64,000 nt of DNA from an uncultured Saprospirales bacterium (GTDB taxonomy: Bacteria; Bacteroidota; Bacteroidia; Chitinophagales; Saprospiraceae), in contig CALMIR010000167.1 of the NCBI GenBank assembly GCA_937864265.1, forward strand, positions 1 to 64,000, given 5' to 3'. Below the pieces are notes generated by a model, which was not told where the DNA came from, did no database searches, and saw only the letters and a program-made list of their open reading frames with translations. This document shows, piece by piece, positions 44,774 to 51,518 of this stretch (position 1 is the first letter of the stretch; each line of letters starts with the position of its first letter). Both the position numbers and the translations under genes were made by a program.

Positions 44774-46003
44774 ATGACTAATAATTGTTTTTACAACAAC
44801 ATTAGGAGTTTGAAAATCAGCTCTTTGGCTTTAACTGTTCTTTTATCTGCCACCCTACTGTTCTTTGGCTGTACAAAAGAAAACGAAGGGGGACAAGAGT
44901 TAAAAGAAAACGACTCTGCTAGCTTGGATGCCATATTATTGCTTGAAGATAAAACGAACCCGGAAAATCATCAGATCAACCAAATCATTTATTTATTTGG
45001 AAAAGCCACTCAACGGGCGACAAAAGAGCCTGATATGTTATCATTAATGCAGGAATATATGGATAAAGACTTACATGGTTTTGGTACATCTATAAGTGAT
45101 CTGGCAGAGGAAAACACTACATTTGCTGCCTTGATAGCTACTACTTTGCGATCAGAGGCAAAAGCGAATGGTCTTGAATATTTGATAGATTTAGATGAAA
45201 TCAACAATGAGATGTTTGTAAAAAACCTGGCTAATAAAATGAGCTGTCGGGGTAAAATATACGCTCCTGTATTTTATGGTTTAAACAAACAGGAAATAGC
45301 TCCGCGTGATCAGGATGTAATAGTTGCAATAGCAGAAGAAGTAACAGAAGAGGATGATGTACTGGCTTACCGAAATGACGAGGTGAATCCCTTTTTGCTG
45401 AGCGAGGAAATGGCTAATACAACTACAGATATAATAATTTTTGTAGGTGTAGGCGATATACCTCCAGGCGATTTTGATCCTATTGTGGGCGGTAATGGTT
45501 CTGCTAATTCCGACCAAATAGCAGTGCGTGTAGATGTGGATATCGATGCTGATCGCCATCAGATTAAGAATGGCTACAGGTATGAAAATAGCACCAAATC
45601 GGAGGTAAAAGGCTGGGTTATGAAGTTCTTTCCTGTACAAGAAGAAGGCTCTAACCTTTTATTTTGGCAAGACTTTTCTCCTAGGAATATACACAAGAAC
45701 GACATCAATGCTTCTAAAATCTTCACGGAAGACTTGGATGTTTTCGGGTTTAACCCAAACGATTTTAGCAATGGTATTTTTGCTTTTATAGGCGCTTGGG
45801 AAAACGACTGGTATGCCAGCTATAAGTTGGTTGTAAATAACTGCTCAGATTTCGTAGCACATAGTGTTAATGTAAAAATGAAATTTTCTCACGAGTGGTA
45901 TTTTTTTGACTGTGAGCAAGCCAAGACATGGTGGCCAAGCGTAGGCTCTCATAAAGTTTTTGAAAACCAAAAGTGCATGTTCGACTTGAAGCGTACACAG
46001 TAG
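44774..46003 (+). CDS. Lipoprotein of unknown function
   Basis: 409 residues with a lipoprotein signal (ALTVLLSATLLFFGC, Cys about residue 33), followed by an acidic stretch. The first half is helical; the second half has IAVRVDVDIDADRHQIKNGY and an aromatic-rich C-terminus (SHEWYFFDCEQAKTWWPS). Four Cys lie after the lipobox. I recognise no domain. Codons are AT-rich (AAA, ATA, TTA, GAT frequent) compared with neighbouring genes and the gene follows a long AT-rich spacer, so recent acquisition is possible. Confidence 0.75.
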   Translation: MTNNCFYNNIRSLKISSLALTVLLSATLLFFGCTKENEGGQELKENDSASLDAILLLEDKTNPENHQINQIIYLFGKATQRATKEPDMLSLMQEYMDKDLHGFGTSISDLAEENTTFAALIATTLRSEAKANGLEYLIDLDEINNEMFVKNLANKMSCRGKIYAPVFYGLNKQEIAPRDQDVIVAIAEEVTEEDDVLAYRNDEVNPFLLSEEMANTTTDIIIFVGVGDIPPGDFDPIVGGNGSANSDQIAVRVDVDIDADRHQIKNGYRYENSTKSEVKGWVMKFFPVQEEGSNLLFWQDFSPRNIHKNDINASKIFTEDLDVFGFNPNDFSNGIFAFIGAWENDWYASYKLVVNNCSDFVAHSVNVKMKFSHEWYFFDCEQAKTWWPSVGSHKVFENQKCMFDLKRTQ

Positions 46004-46138
46004 TTCTATCAATAGCCTCAAGTCGGGTTGTGTGAAAACAGTAGTACGTCAATGTCCTGCATGCTCTGAAGTATATTGACACGTTGTTTTCCCCTTGTAT
46101 GCTTAAATTTTCACGCTGCCCGACTCAAACTTCTTCGG

Positions 46139-47254
46139 ATGAAAAAGATCATTACTTTTTTTGCCCTTTGCTCAGTTGTATTCATGCAACTGCCTACCTA
46201 CTCGAATGCGCAGGTGGATAAGATTGTCATCAAACCGATAGTAGGCTTCAGAATGTACACCAATGGTTTACCGGGTCTAAGACCTGCCGGAAGCCCGAAA
46301 TTATACACCGCGCCGCTTATCGGTTTTGATCTGCGCTTGGTCAATTCCCCTTTTTCACTGACCTTTCAAAGAGATGTGAATATTACATTCTTATCATATG
46401 CTTTATCGGAGTATGCTCCTTACCGAATAGGACTTAAATGGGAAGAAAGCCATTGGATGCTGGGGTACAACCTGCCCAAAGATTATCGGATAAGCTTGGG
46501 GTATTATCTGATGAGGCTCGATAATGCTTTGGTGTATGAATTTGGTTCCTTTGTTGTCCAAGATTATCAGGGGATCGAAGTGGGAATAGCCAAACAGTTC
46601 GACTGGCTGAACGTAGAGCTGCGAACCAAAGTAAGCTTTGATCCCATATTCGGTGCTATTTTTGGGTGGGAAATGTACAGCCTCATAGTCTCCTATAGGT
46701 TTGAAAGACTACAGCATGAAGAATCTGCTTTGGCAAAGCATTTCCAGTTAAACGCTGTTGTGGGTACTCGTTTTTTCCCGATTAAAGGGGTGGCTGTCTT
46801 TGCAAATGAAGAATTTGGTAAAATCGGCATTGCGCCGAGCATTGGCATTGAATTGTTGCATAAACGCAGCGGTTTTTCCCTGAATGTGGAAAAAGATATT
46901 TGGATAAGCCTAAATGGAGGCAGTTCCTTCCGGGAAGTCAAAGGCCAGATCAACAGCTCCTTGATCGGCATAAAATACCACGCCCAACTGAAGAATCAGA
47001 AACACATCAGAGTAGGGGTCGGGTACTCCCTCATCAGGGATTTAGATAAAATTGCTTTGCTGAAGATTGATGCGCCTTTTCCAGTCAATAAATTTGCTAA
47101 CTATCAGGTAAAAGGCATTGGAGTAAGTCTTTCTTATGAATTGATTAAAAAAACGGATATAGAATTTAAGCACACGTTTCCCATTTTAAGCATCAACGAA
47201 CCCTTGTTCAACCCCATCCGTTTTTCGGGCGGTATCCTTTATCGGCTGAATTGA
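46139..47254 (+). CDS. Exported protein, probable outer-membrane beta-barrel
   Basis: 371 residues with a signal peptide (about 1-22, ending SNAQ). The mature part alternates hydrophobic and polar residues with many Tyr, Phe and Gly in short strands (SFDPIFGAIFGWEMYSLIVSYRF, GIGVSLSYELI), typical of a beta-barrel. No known family recognised. ATG 46139 is chosen because the signal peptide begins there; an upstream start at 46076 would add 21 unlike residues. Ends before two hairpins that separate it from the convergent thioredoxin gene. Confidence 0.75.
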   Translation: MKKIITFFALCSVVFMQLPTYSNAQVDKIVIKPIVGFRMYTNGLPGLRPAGSPKLYTAPLIGFDLRLVNSPFSLTFQRDVNITFLSYALSEYAPYRIGLKWEESHWMLGYNLPKDYRISLGYYLMRLDNALVYEFGSFVVQDYQGIEVGIAKQFDWLNVELRTKVSFDPIFGAIFGWEMYSLIVSYRFERLQHEESALAKHFQLNAVVGTRFFPIKGVAVFANEEFGKIGIAPSIGIELLHKRSGFSLNVEKDIWISLNGGSSFREVKGQINSSLIGIKYHAQLKNQKHIRVGVGYSLIRDLDKIALLKIDAPFPVNKFANYQVKGIGVSLSYELIKKTDIEFKHTFPILSINEPLFNPIRFSGGILYRLN

Positions 47255-47309
47255 GGGAGAAAGGTGTACCCATCAATATTTCATTGTTTTTTGTGTTAAA
47301 GCAAAATCC

Positions 47310-47344
47310 ACAGGCCGTAACAACGTTAAAATGTTGCGGCCTGT
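47310..47344. terminator. Bidirectional terminator-type hairpin
   Basis: ACAGGCCGTAACA pairs with TGTTGCGGCCTGT (13 bp, one G-T) around a short loop, between convergent genes ending at 47254 and 47420. TTT follows on the plus strand and ATTTT on the minus side. Confidence 0.65.
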
Positions 47345-47367
47345 TTCCGGCTTTGGAAGGTCAAAGC

Positions 47368-47395
47368 GTCGGCATGACTTTCGAGCCATGCCGAC
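47368..47395. terminator. Second hairpin between convergent genes
   Basis: GTCGGCATG and CATGCCGAC form a perfect 9-bp stem with a 10-base loop, 25 bases before the thioredoxin stop codon. No T-run. Confidence 0.5.
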
Positions 47396-47419
47396 ACTTG
47401 CACTATTTTCTCCAATCAC

Positions 47420-47956
47420 CTAGTCCTTAATCAATACTGGCTGGTAGCTCTGATCGTACATCGACCAAGGCGTTTTCATGTATTGGTCAGTAGCAAAGTA
47501 GGTGACTATTTTTTCCAATTGCTCCGCCGTTTTAAAACCGACAATAGATTGGATCACGTGCCCCTTTTCATCTAGGAAGACGATGGTGGGGTAGCTCAGG
47601 CGATTGTTGAGCAAAGTTGCCGCCAATTCGTGGTGGCCGCGTTTGCCTGTTTTTGAAAAATGATAGGTTTTTCCCTGGTATTCCAAATCTCCTTCTTGCT
47701 CGGCATCAAAAAAGACGGAATAGAAGTGGGCATTGATGTATTTGGCGAGGTTGGGTTCTTTCAGTGTCGTACTTTCCAACTTTTTGCACCAACTACACCA
47801 ATCGGTATAGACGTAAACCATCATTTTTTTGCTTTCCTTTTCCTGGTATTCATTGGCCTTTTCCCAATTGACCCAACGGATAGAGTCGCGGGTTTGTGCA
47901 TTCAAATGACCAACCAACAACATAAATACCAAACAATTGATGACGTGCACTTTCAT
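47420..47956 (-). CDS. Exported thioredoxin-fold protein
   Basis: 178 residues with a signal peptide (about 1-20, ending LNAQ) and one thioredoxin-like domain with active site YTDWCSWCKKLES (CSWC) and cis-Pro in LSYPTIVFLDEKGHV. It resembles the thioredoxin_7 / DsbD C-terminal group, so a role in periplasmic thiol chemistry is likely. The CxxC spacing and the flanking Trp are intact. It stands alone downstream of ribD on the same strand. Confidence 0.88.
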   Translation of the reverse strand: MKVHVINCLVFMLLVGHLNAQTRDSIRWVNWEKANEYQEKESKKMMVYVYTDWCSWCKKLESTTLKEPNLAKYINAHFYSVFFDAEQEGDLEYQGKTYHFSKTGKRGHHELAATLLNNRLSYPTIVFLDEKGHVIQSIVGFKTAEQLEKIVTYFATDQYMKTPWSMYDQSYQPVLIKD

Positions 47957-48034
47957 TTTATCCTACGTTCTTTTTGTAAATCAAACAAATTAGATGCTAG
48001 GGCTATGGTGTTGCAGGTTTATTTTAATCAAAGT

Positions 48035-49075
48035 TTAACTTTTGAATTCGTTTCGATAATAAAACGCTAACTGGTCGTTGCCTAAATGCGTGTAATGAAT
48101 CGGCTCAACTGGAATGACAGGAGCATACAAGCCTTTTTTTAAGCGTTTTTGACCTGTAATAACTCGGGCTTCGTCCCAAAGTTGGGCATCTAAAAAGGAC
48201 TGAATCAATTGGGCGCCACCTTCCACTAGTAAAGAGCTAAGGGGGGATGCTGCCATGCGTTTCATCAGCTCGGGCAATAAGCTGTCATCAAATGGTATGT
48301 TCCAGATGCCCAAAGTCTCTTCTCCCGTTTCTGTTACCCGGATAGTAGGCGCGGCTGCGTCGAATATAGGGGATTCAGCGGGCAATATTCCTTTTCGATC
48401 CAACACAAAACGCAAAGGGCTTTTCCCAAAATACAAGCGATTGCTTAATTGCGGGCGATCAATGGCTGCTGTTCGGGTGCCGACCATGATAGCATCCACT
48501 TCGCTGCGCCATTGGTGTACCAACCTTTTGGTATAGGCATTGCTGATCCAAAGCTGCCTATGATCTGATGGCGCAAAAAAGCCATCGGCGGTCTGGGCAA
48601 ATTTTAGGATGATGTAAGGTCGCTTTTCCGTTACATAAGTATTCCGAATGGCCGCTATTCGTTTTCCTTTGGTTTCCAAAACATGTTCGACTACCTCCAC
48701 GCCGTTTTGGCGCAATCGCTGTATCCCTTGACCATTTACACCGGGGGTATGATCCAGACAAGAAACAACAACTTTTGGGATGCGGCAACGAAGTATCAGG
48801 TCGGTACAGGCCGGTGTTTTTCCCACAATATCGCAAGGTTCGAGAGAAACATAGAGGGTGGAGTAGGGGATCAAAGGTAGATCGGAGGGAGCAACAGCCG
48901 TTATGGCATTGACTTCTGCGTGAGCCTGACCGTATCTTTGATGATAACCCTCGCCAATGATTCGGTCTTCATGAACCAGGACAGCGCCGACCATCGGATT
49001 GGGTGAAGTGCTACCCGCTCCTAATCTGGCCAAATCAAAACAGCGCTGTATGTACAGTTCTTGTGGTCTTCCCAT
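48035..49075 (-). CDS. ribD: Bifunctional riboflavin deaminase/reductase
   Basis: 346 residues, steps two and three of riboflavin synthesis. The N-terminal deaminase (1-140) has the zinc motifs AHAEVNAI and LEPCDIVGKTPACTDLI. The C-terminal reductase (about 145-346) has ILKFAQTADGFFA, DAIMVGTRTAAIDRPQL and LLVEGGAQLIQSFL. ATG 49075 is used; a TTG three codons upstream is less likely. A TATTTTTG box (49082-49089) lies directly upstream, so it may have its own promoter inside the ytxJ-mnmD-ribD array. Confidence 0.95.
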   Translation of the reverse strand: MGRPQELYIQRCFDLARLGAGSTSPNPMVGAVLVHEDRIIGEGYHQRYGQAHAEVNAITAVAPSDLPLIPYSTLYVSLEPCDIVGKTPACTDLILRCRIPKVVVSCLDHTPGVNGQGIQRLRQNGVEVVEHVLETKGKRIAAIRNTYVTEKRPYIILKFAQTADGFFAPSDHRQLWISNAYTKRLVHQWRSEVDAIMVGTRTAAIDRPQLSNRLYFGKSPLRFVLDRKGILPAESPIFDAAAPTIRVTETGEETLGIWNIPFDDSLLPELMKRMAASPLSSLLVEGGAQLIQSFLDAQLWDEARVITGQKRLKKGLYAPVIPVEPIHYTHLGNDQLAFYYRNEFKS

Positions 49076-49081
49076 TTGCCG

Positions 49082-49089
49082 CAAAAATA
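49082..49089 (-). promoter_or_regulatory. -7 box for ribD
   Basis: TATTTTTG on the minus strand, only 6 bases before the ribD ATG, which would give a nearly leaderless transcript; this weakens the call. It lies in the 27-base gap after mnmD. Confidence 0.3.
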
Positions 49090-49102
49090 GCAGAATATTT
49101 TG

Positions 49103-49780
49103 CTATTTTTCAGCACGAGTCATTTCTCTTTTTCCAGGAGGGCCAGGAAGGCCGATTACTCGGAAACCTACTTCCCGCAAGGTGCGTTTTACCATGCCTT
49201 TAGCACAGTAAGTCACCAATACCCCATCAGGTCGGAGTGCCTGATACATGCTTTGCATCAGGGGTTTTTCCCACAATTCAGGTTGTGCACCGGGCGCAAA
49301 TGCGTCAAAATAGATCAGATCAAATGCTTCGGTATAGTCAGCTTCTTCGAAGTGGATCAGTTCTTTTCGAAAATGGAAAAAAGGACTTATTGAGTGCCAC
49401 TCTCCCCAGTTGGATTCGTGTAATTGGCGAAATAAAGCAGGTAAATCGAGTCCCTCTTGAGCCAATTGATGGGGATAGTTGAGTTGGGCAACTTGATGGA
49501 GAGCAATGGGGTAAGCTTCTAATCCAACATAATGGATCGGATATTTGTATTGTTCTGCTTCGAGCAGTGTTAATAGCGCATTAAGCCCTGTTCCAAAACC
49601 GATTTCGAGTATCCGAATGCCTTGTTTTTGTTTGAGCATCTGATACTGGAGGCCCGCCTGGATAAAAACATGTCGGGATTCCTGGATGGCACCATAACGG
49701 GAATGGTAACTTACACCTAATTGCTGGGATAGTAAGCTGTGAGACCCATCCTGGGTTTCAATGAGAGACAGATCGCTCAT
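49103..49780 (-). CDS. mnmD: tRNA 5-methylaminomethyl-2-thiouridine methyltransferase
   Basis: 225 residues, the stand-alone MnmC2-type methyltransferase that completes mnm5s2U at the wobble position of certain tRNAs. SAM motif ILEIGFGTGLNALLTLLEA; family segments TQDGSHSLLS at the start, FDLIYFDAFAPGAQPELW and GVLVTYCAKGMVKRTLRE, and a basic tail. No FAD oxidase domain is attached, as in other MnmD proteins. Overlaps the 3' end of ytxJ by 23 bases. Confidence 0.92.
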   Translation of the reverse strand: MSDLSLIETQDGSHSLLSQQLGVSYHSRYGAIQESRHVFIQAGLQYQMLKQKQGIRILEIGFGTGLNALLTLLEAEQYKYPIHYVGLEAYPIALHQVAQLNYPHQLAQEGLDLPALFRQLHESNWGEWHSISPFFHFRKELIHFEEADYTEAFDLIYFDAFAPGAQPELWEKPLMQSMYQALRPDGVLVTYCAKGMVKRTLREVGFRVIGLPGPPGKREMTRAEK

Positions 49781-50111
49781 GGCGTAAACGGCCTATTTCA
49801 ATATCGAGATGGGATGCGTGATAAGTGCAAGCCCCATCGTGGATAAGCAATACTTGTGGGGACTCATGCGCCACACCAAATTTATCCGCTATGTAGTTGG
49901 AAACCTGCCGATGAGCGATCAAATCGAGGAAATAGGGCGCAAATTCTTCTTCCCCAAAGTCCCATTTGCTTTCTAACCTGTTTTTGGCCAGGGCGCTAAC
50001 GGGACATCGGGTACTGTGCTTGAAAATCAGGCTACGCTGTTGGTGCGATTGCTCCACCAATTCGTCCACCTGTTTGATATCGGTCAGAAATTTCCAGATG
50101 ATTTTGCTCAT
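49758..50111 (-). CDS. ytxJ: Monothiol bacilliredoxin (YtxJ family)
   Basis: 117 residues of the DUF2847/YtxJ family, thioredoxin-fold proteins thought to remove bacillithiol from protein thiols. The single active Cys is in FKHSTRCPVSALAK; the C-terminal SPQVLLIHDGACTYHASHLDI is the family signature. Its presence suggests that the cell makes bacillithiol. The ATG shares one base with the stop of the small lipoprotein upstream (TAATG). Confidence 0.93.
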   Translation of the reverse strand: MSKIIWKFLTDIKQVDELVEQSHQQRSLIFKHSTRCPVSALAKNRLESKWDFGEEEFAPYFLDLIAHRQVSNYIADKFGVAHESPQVLLIHDGACTYHASHLDIEIGRLRHERSVSH

Positions 50112-50278
50112 TAAAATAAGATGTTGATCAGGCTATTAACAACATCAAAGGCATTTTCGTTTAAGGAAAAATTAGAAGGGCAGCCATAGCCCCGATTGCA
50201 GGAAGAAAGGAAAAAAGCAACAACTACAGCGGCAGCAATTTGACCGGCGCTTCTGAGGTTTTTCTTAGTCATGGTCAT
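50111..50278 (-). CDS. Very small lipoprotein
   Basis: 55 residues from ATG 50278 (53 from a second ATG at 50272). It reads as a lipoprotein: basic start TKKNLRSAGQ, hydrophobic IAAAVVVAFF, lipobox LSSC, then a short mature part of about 29 residues (NRGYGCPSNFSL and so on) ending LINILF. The stop TAA overlaps the ytxJ start as TAATG, which implies coupled translation. No family recognised. The close coupling to a redox protein and the second Cys may mean a shared thiol-related role, but this is inference. Confidence 0.75.
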   Translation of the reverse strand: MTMTKKNLRSAGQIAAAVVVAFFLSSCNRGYGCPSNFSLNENAFDVVNSLINILF

Positions 50279-50601
50279 TAGATTTTGGAATTGTTCTTAG
50301 TGATTAAGGATTTTTAGCACATCACTATGATTCAAAAACTAGCCGCAACGCTGCATTAGGGTCGCGTAAGTGTCTAAAAATCTATGGAAAAACGCACTTG
50401 ATGTGTGGGTTAGTATTTTGGAGGCGCAAAAGTAAGAAAAAATTTTTAATAAGTAAAAAATCCCTGTGCCTAGTTCTTGAATACACAGGAATGTTTGGTC
50501 GGAATGACCCGCTGTGAATACCGCCCATGGCTGTACAAGCCTGCGATAAAGGATTTTCTCACGCTCTTTTAATGTATTTTTCATGGACGCCCACAAGTCA
50601 T
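50279..50601. other. tRNA trailer and divergent spacer
   Basis: 323 bases without a credible gene. It contains the likely tRNA-Pro terminator (50461-50491) and, at 50495-50508, TTGGTCGGAATGAC, a near copy (13 of 14) of the tRNA 3' end at 50601-50614. Confidence 0.5.
50461..50491 (-). terminator. Intrinsic terminator of the tRNA-Pro transcript
   Basis: On the minus strand TTCCTGTG and CACAGGGA form a stem around a 15-base loop and are followed by TTTTTT. It lies about 110 bases past the tRNA 3' end. Confidence 0.6.
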
Positions 50602-50678
50602 TGGTCGGGATGACAGGATTTGAACCTGCGGCTTCGTCGTCCCGAACGACGCGCGCTACCGGGCTGCGCTACATCCCG
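50602..50678 (-). tRNA. tRNA-Pro (anticodon CGG)
   Basis: 77 bases including an encoded CCA. Acceptor stem CGGGATG with CATCCCG, D arm GCGC-loop-GCGC, anticodon stem CGTCG/CGACG around TTCGGGA (anticodon CGG), T arm GCAGG-TTCAAAT-CCTGT with one G-T pair, discriminator A. All stems pair. A hexamer repeat begins four bases upstream of the 5' end. Confidence 0.95.
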
Positions 50679-50681
50679 AAG

Positions 50682-50758
<77 letters not shown>

Positions 50759-50893
50759 TGAGTGTAAACAAAAAAAAGAAAAAAAAGAGAAATGGCCAAC
50801 CTTCAATGGAATAAATTTTAGCATTTGAAACCTTGTGGCCGCTGTACCGTAAAAAACTTAGTAGAGACGATAAGAAACATAAACGAAAAGTGC

Positions 50894-50948
50894 ATCGGCT
50901 TAAAAAAGCTTTAAGCCGATACACTTATACTAGTGCCGACAGCACTAG
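50894..50948. terminator. Two tandem hairpins downstream of osmC
   Basis: ATCGGCTTAAA/TTTAAGCCGAT (50894-50920) is a perfect 11-bp stem with a 5-base loop. CTAGTGC/GCACTAG (50930-50948) is a perfect 7-bp stem starting 4 bases after the osmC stop. They lie between osmC and the tRNA region and probably end the osmC transcript. Confidence 0.55.
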
Positions 50949-50951
50949 CTA

Positions 50952-51362
50952 TTAAACCAAATGATGCTCGACCGTAATAGAGGTATTCAGCGACTTGGAG
51001 ATGGGGCAATTCAATTCCGCATCTTTGACCAATTCGGCGAATTTTTCTTCGTCAATGTTGGGTACTTGGGCGCTGACAACTAAGTGTGAATTTGTAATCG
51101 CACCATTTTCCAGCGTGACAATGCATTGCGTTTCTAGGCTGTCGGGCACAAAGCCCGCTCCAGTGAGGTTGAAGCTCAGTTTCATGGTGAAGCACCCGGC
51201 GTGGGCGGCTGCTATGAGTTCTTCTGGATTGGTACCCACCCCGTCTTCAAAGCGGGTGTGGTAGGAATAGGGCGTTTGTTGTAATACATGGCTTTGAGTG
51301 CTCAGGTGGCCGCTGCCTTCTTTGCCGCTGCCTTGCCAAAAGGCGCTTGCTTTTCTTTTCAT
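50952..51362 (-). CDS. OsmC/Ohr-family peroxiredoxin
   Basis: 136 residues of the OsmC subfamily, thiol peroxidases that reduce organic hydroperoxides. The reactive Cys are in AAAHAGCFTMKLSF and LNCPISKSLN; GVGTNPEELIAAAH is the conserved turn before the first. ATG 51362 (KRKASAFWQGSGKEGSG) agrees with family length; the frame is open upstream for 34 codons without coding character. Single-gene unit. Confidence 0.92.
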   Translation of the reverse strand: MKRKASAFWQGSGKEGSGHLSTQSHVLQQTPYSYHTRFEDGVGTNPEELIAAAHAGCFTMKLSFNLTGAGFVPDSLETQCIVTLENGAITNSHLVVSAQVPNIDEEKFAELVKDAELNCPISKSLNTSITVEHHLV

Positions 51363-51518
51363 TTTGTTGTTGTTTGTTGGTTTGATTGAATAGACCAATT
51401 GTATTAACGGATGAGGGAGGGGATGGTTTAGGGAGAAATGGCTGGAAACTATATTTAGCTTCAAGTTTGCGACAACAAAGGCGGGGGCAAGGAAACTAGA
51501 AACTAATTCGCCCCTACC

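Noticed and set aside
50339..50596. Small gene downstream of tRNA-Pro
   Set aside because: The frame crosses the tRNA terminator and an AT-rich stretch and shows no family features.
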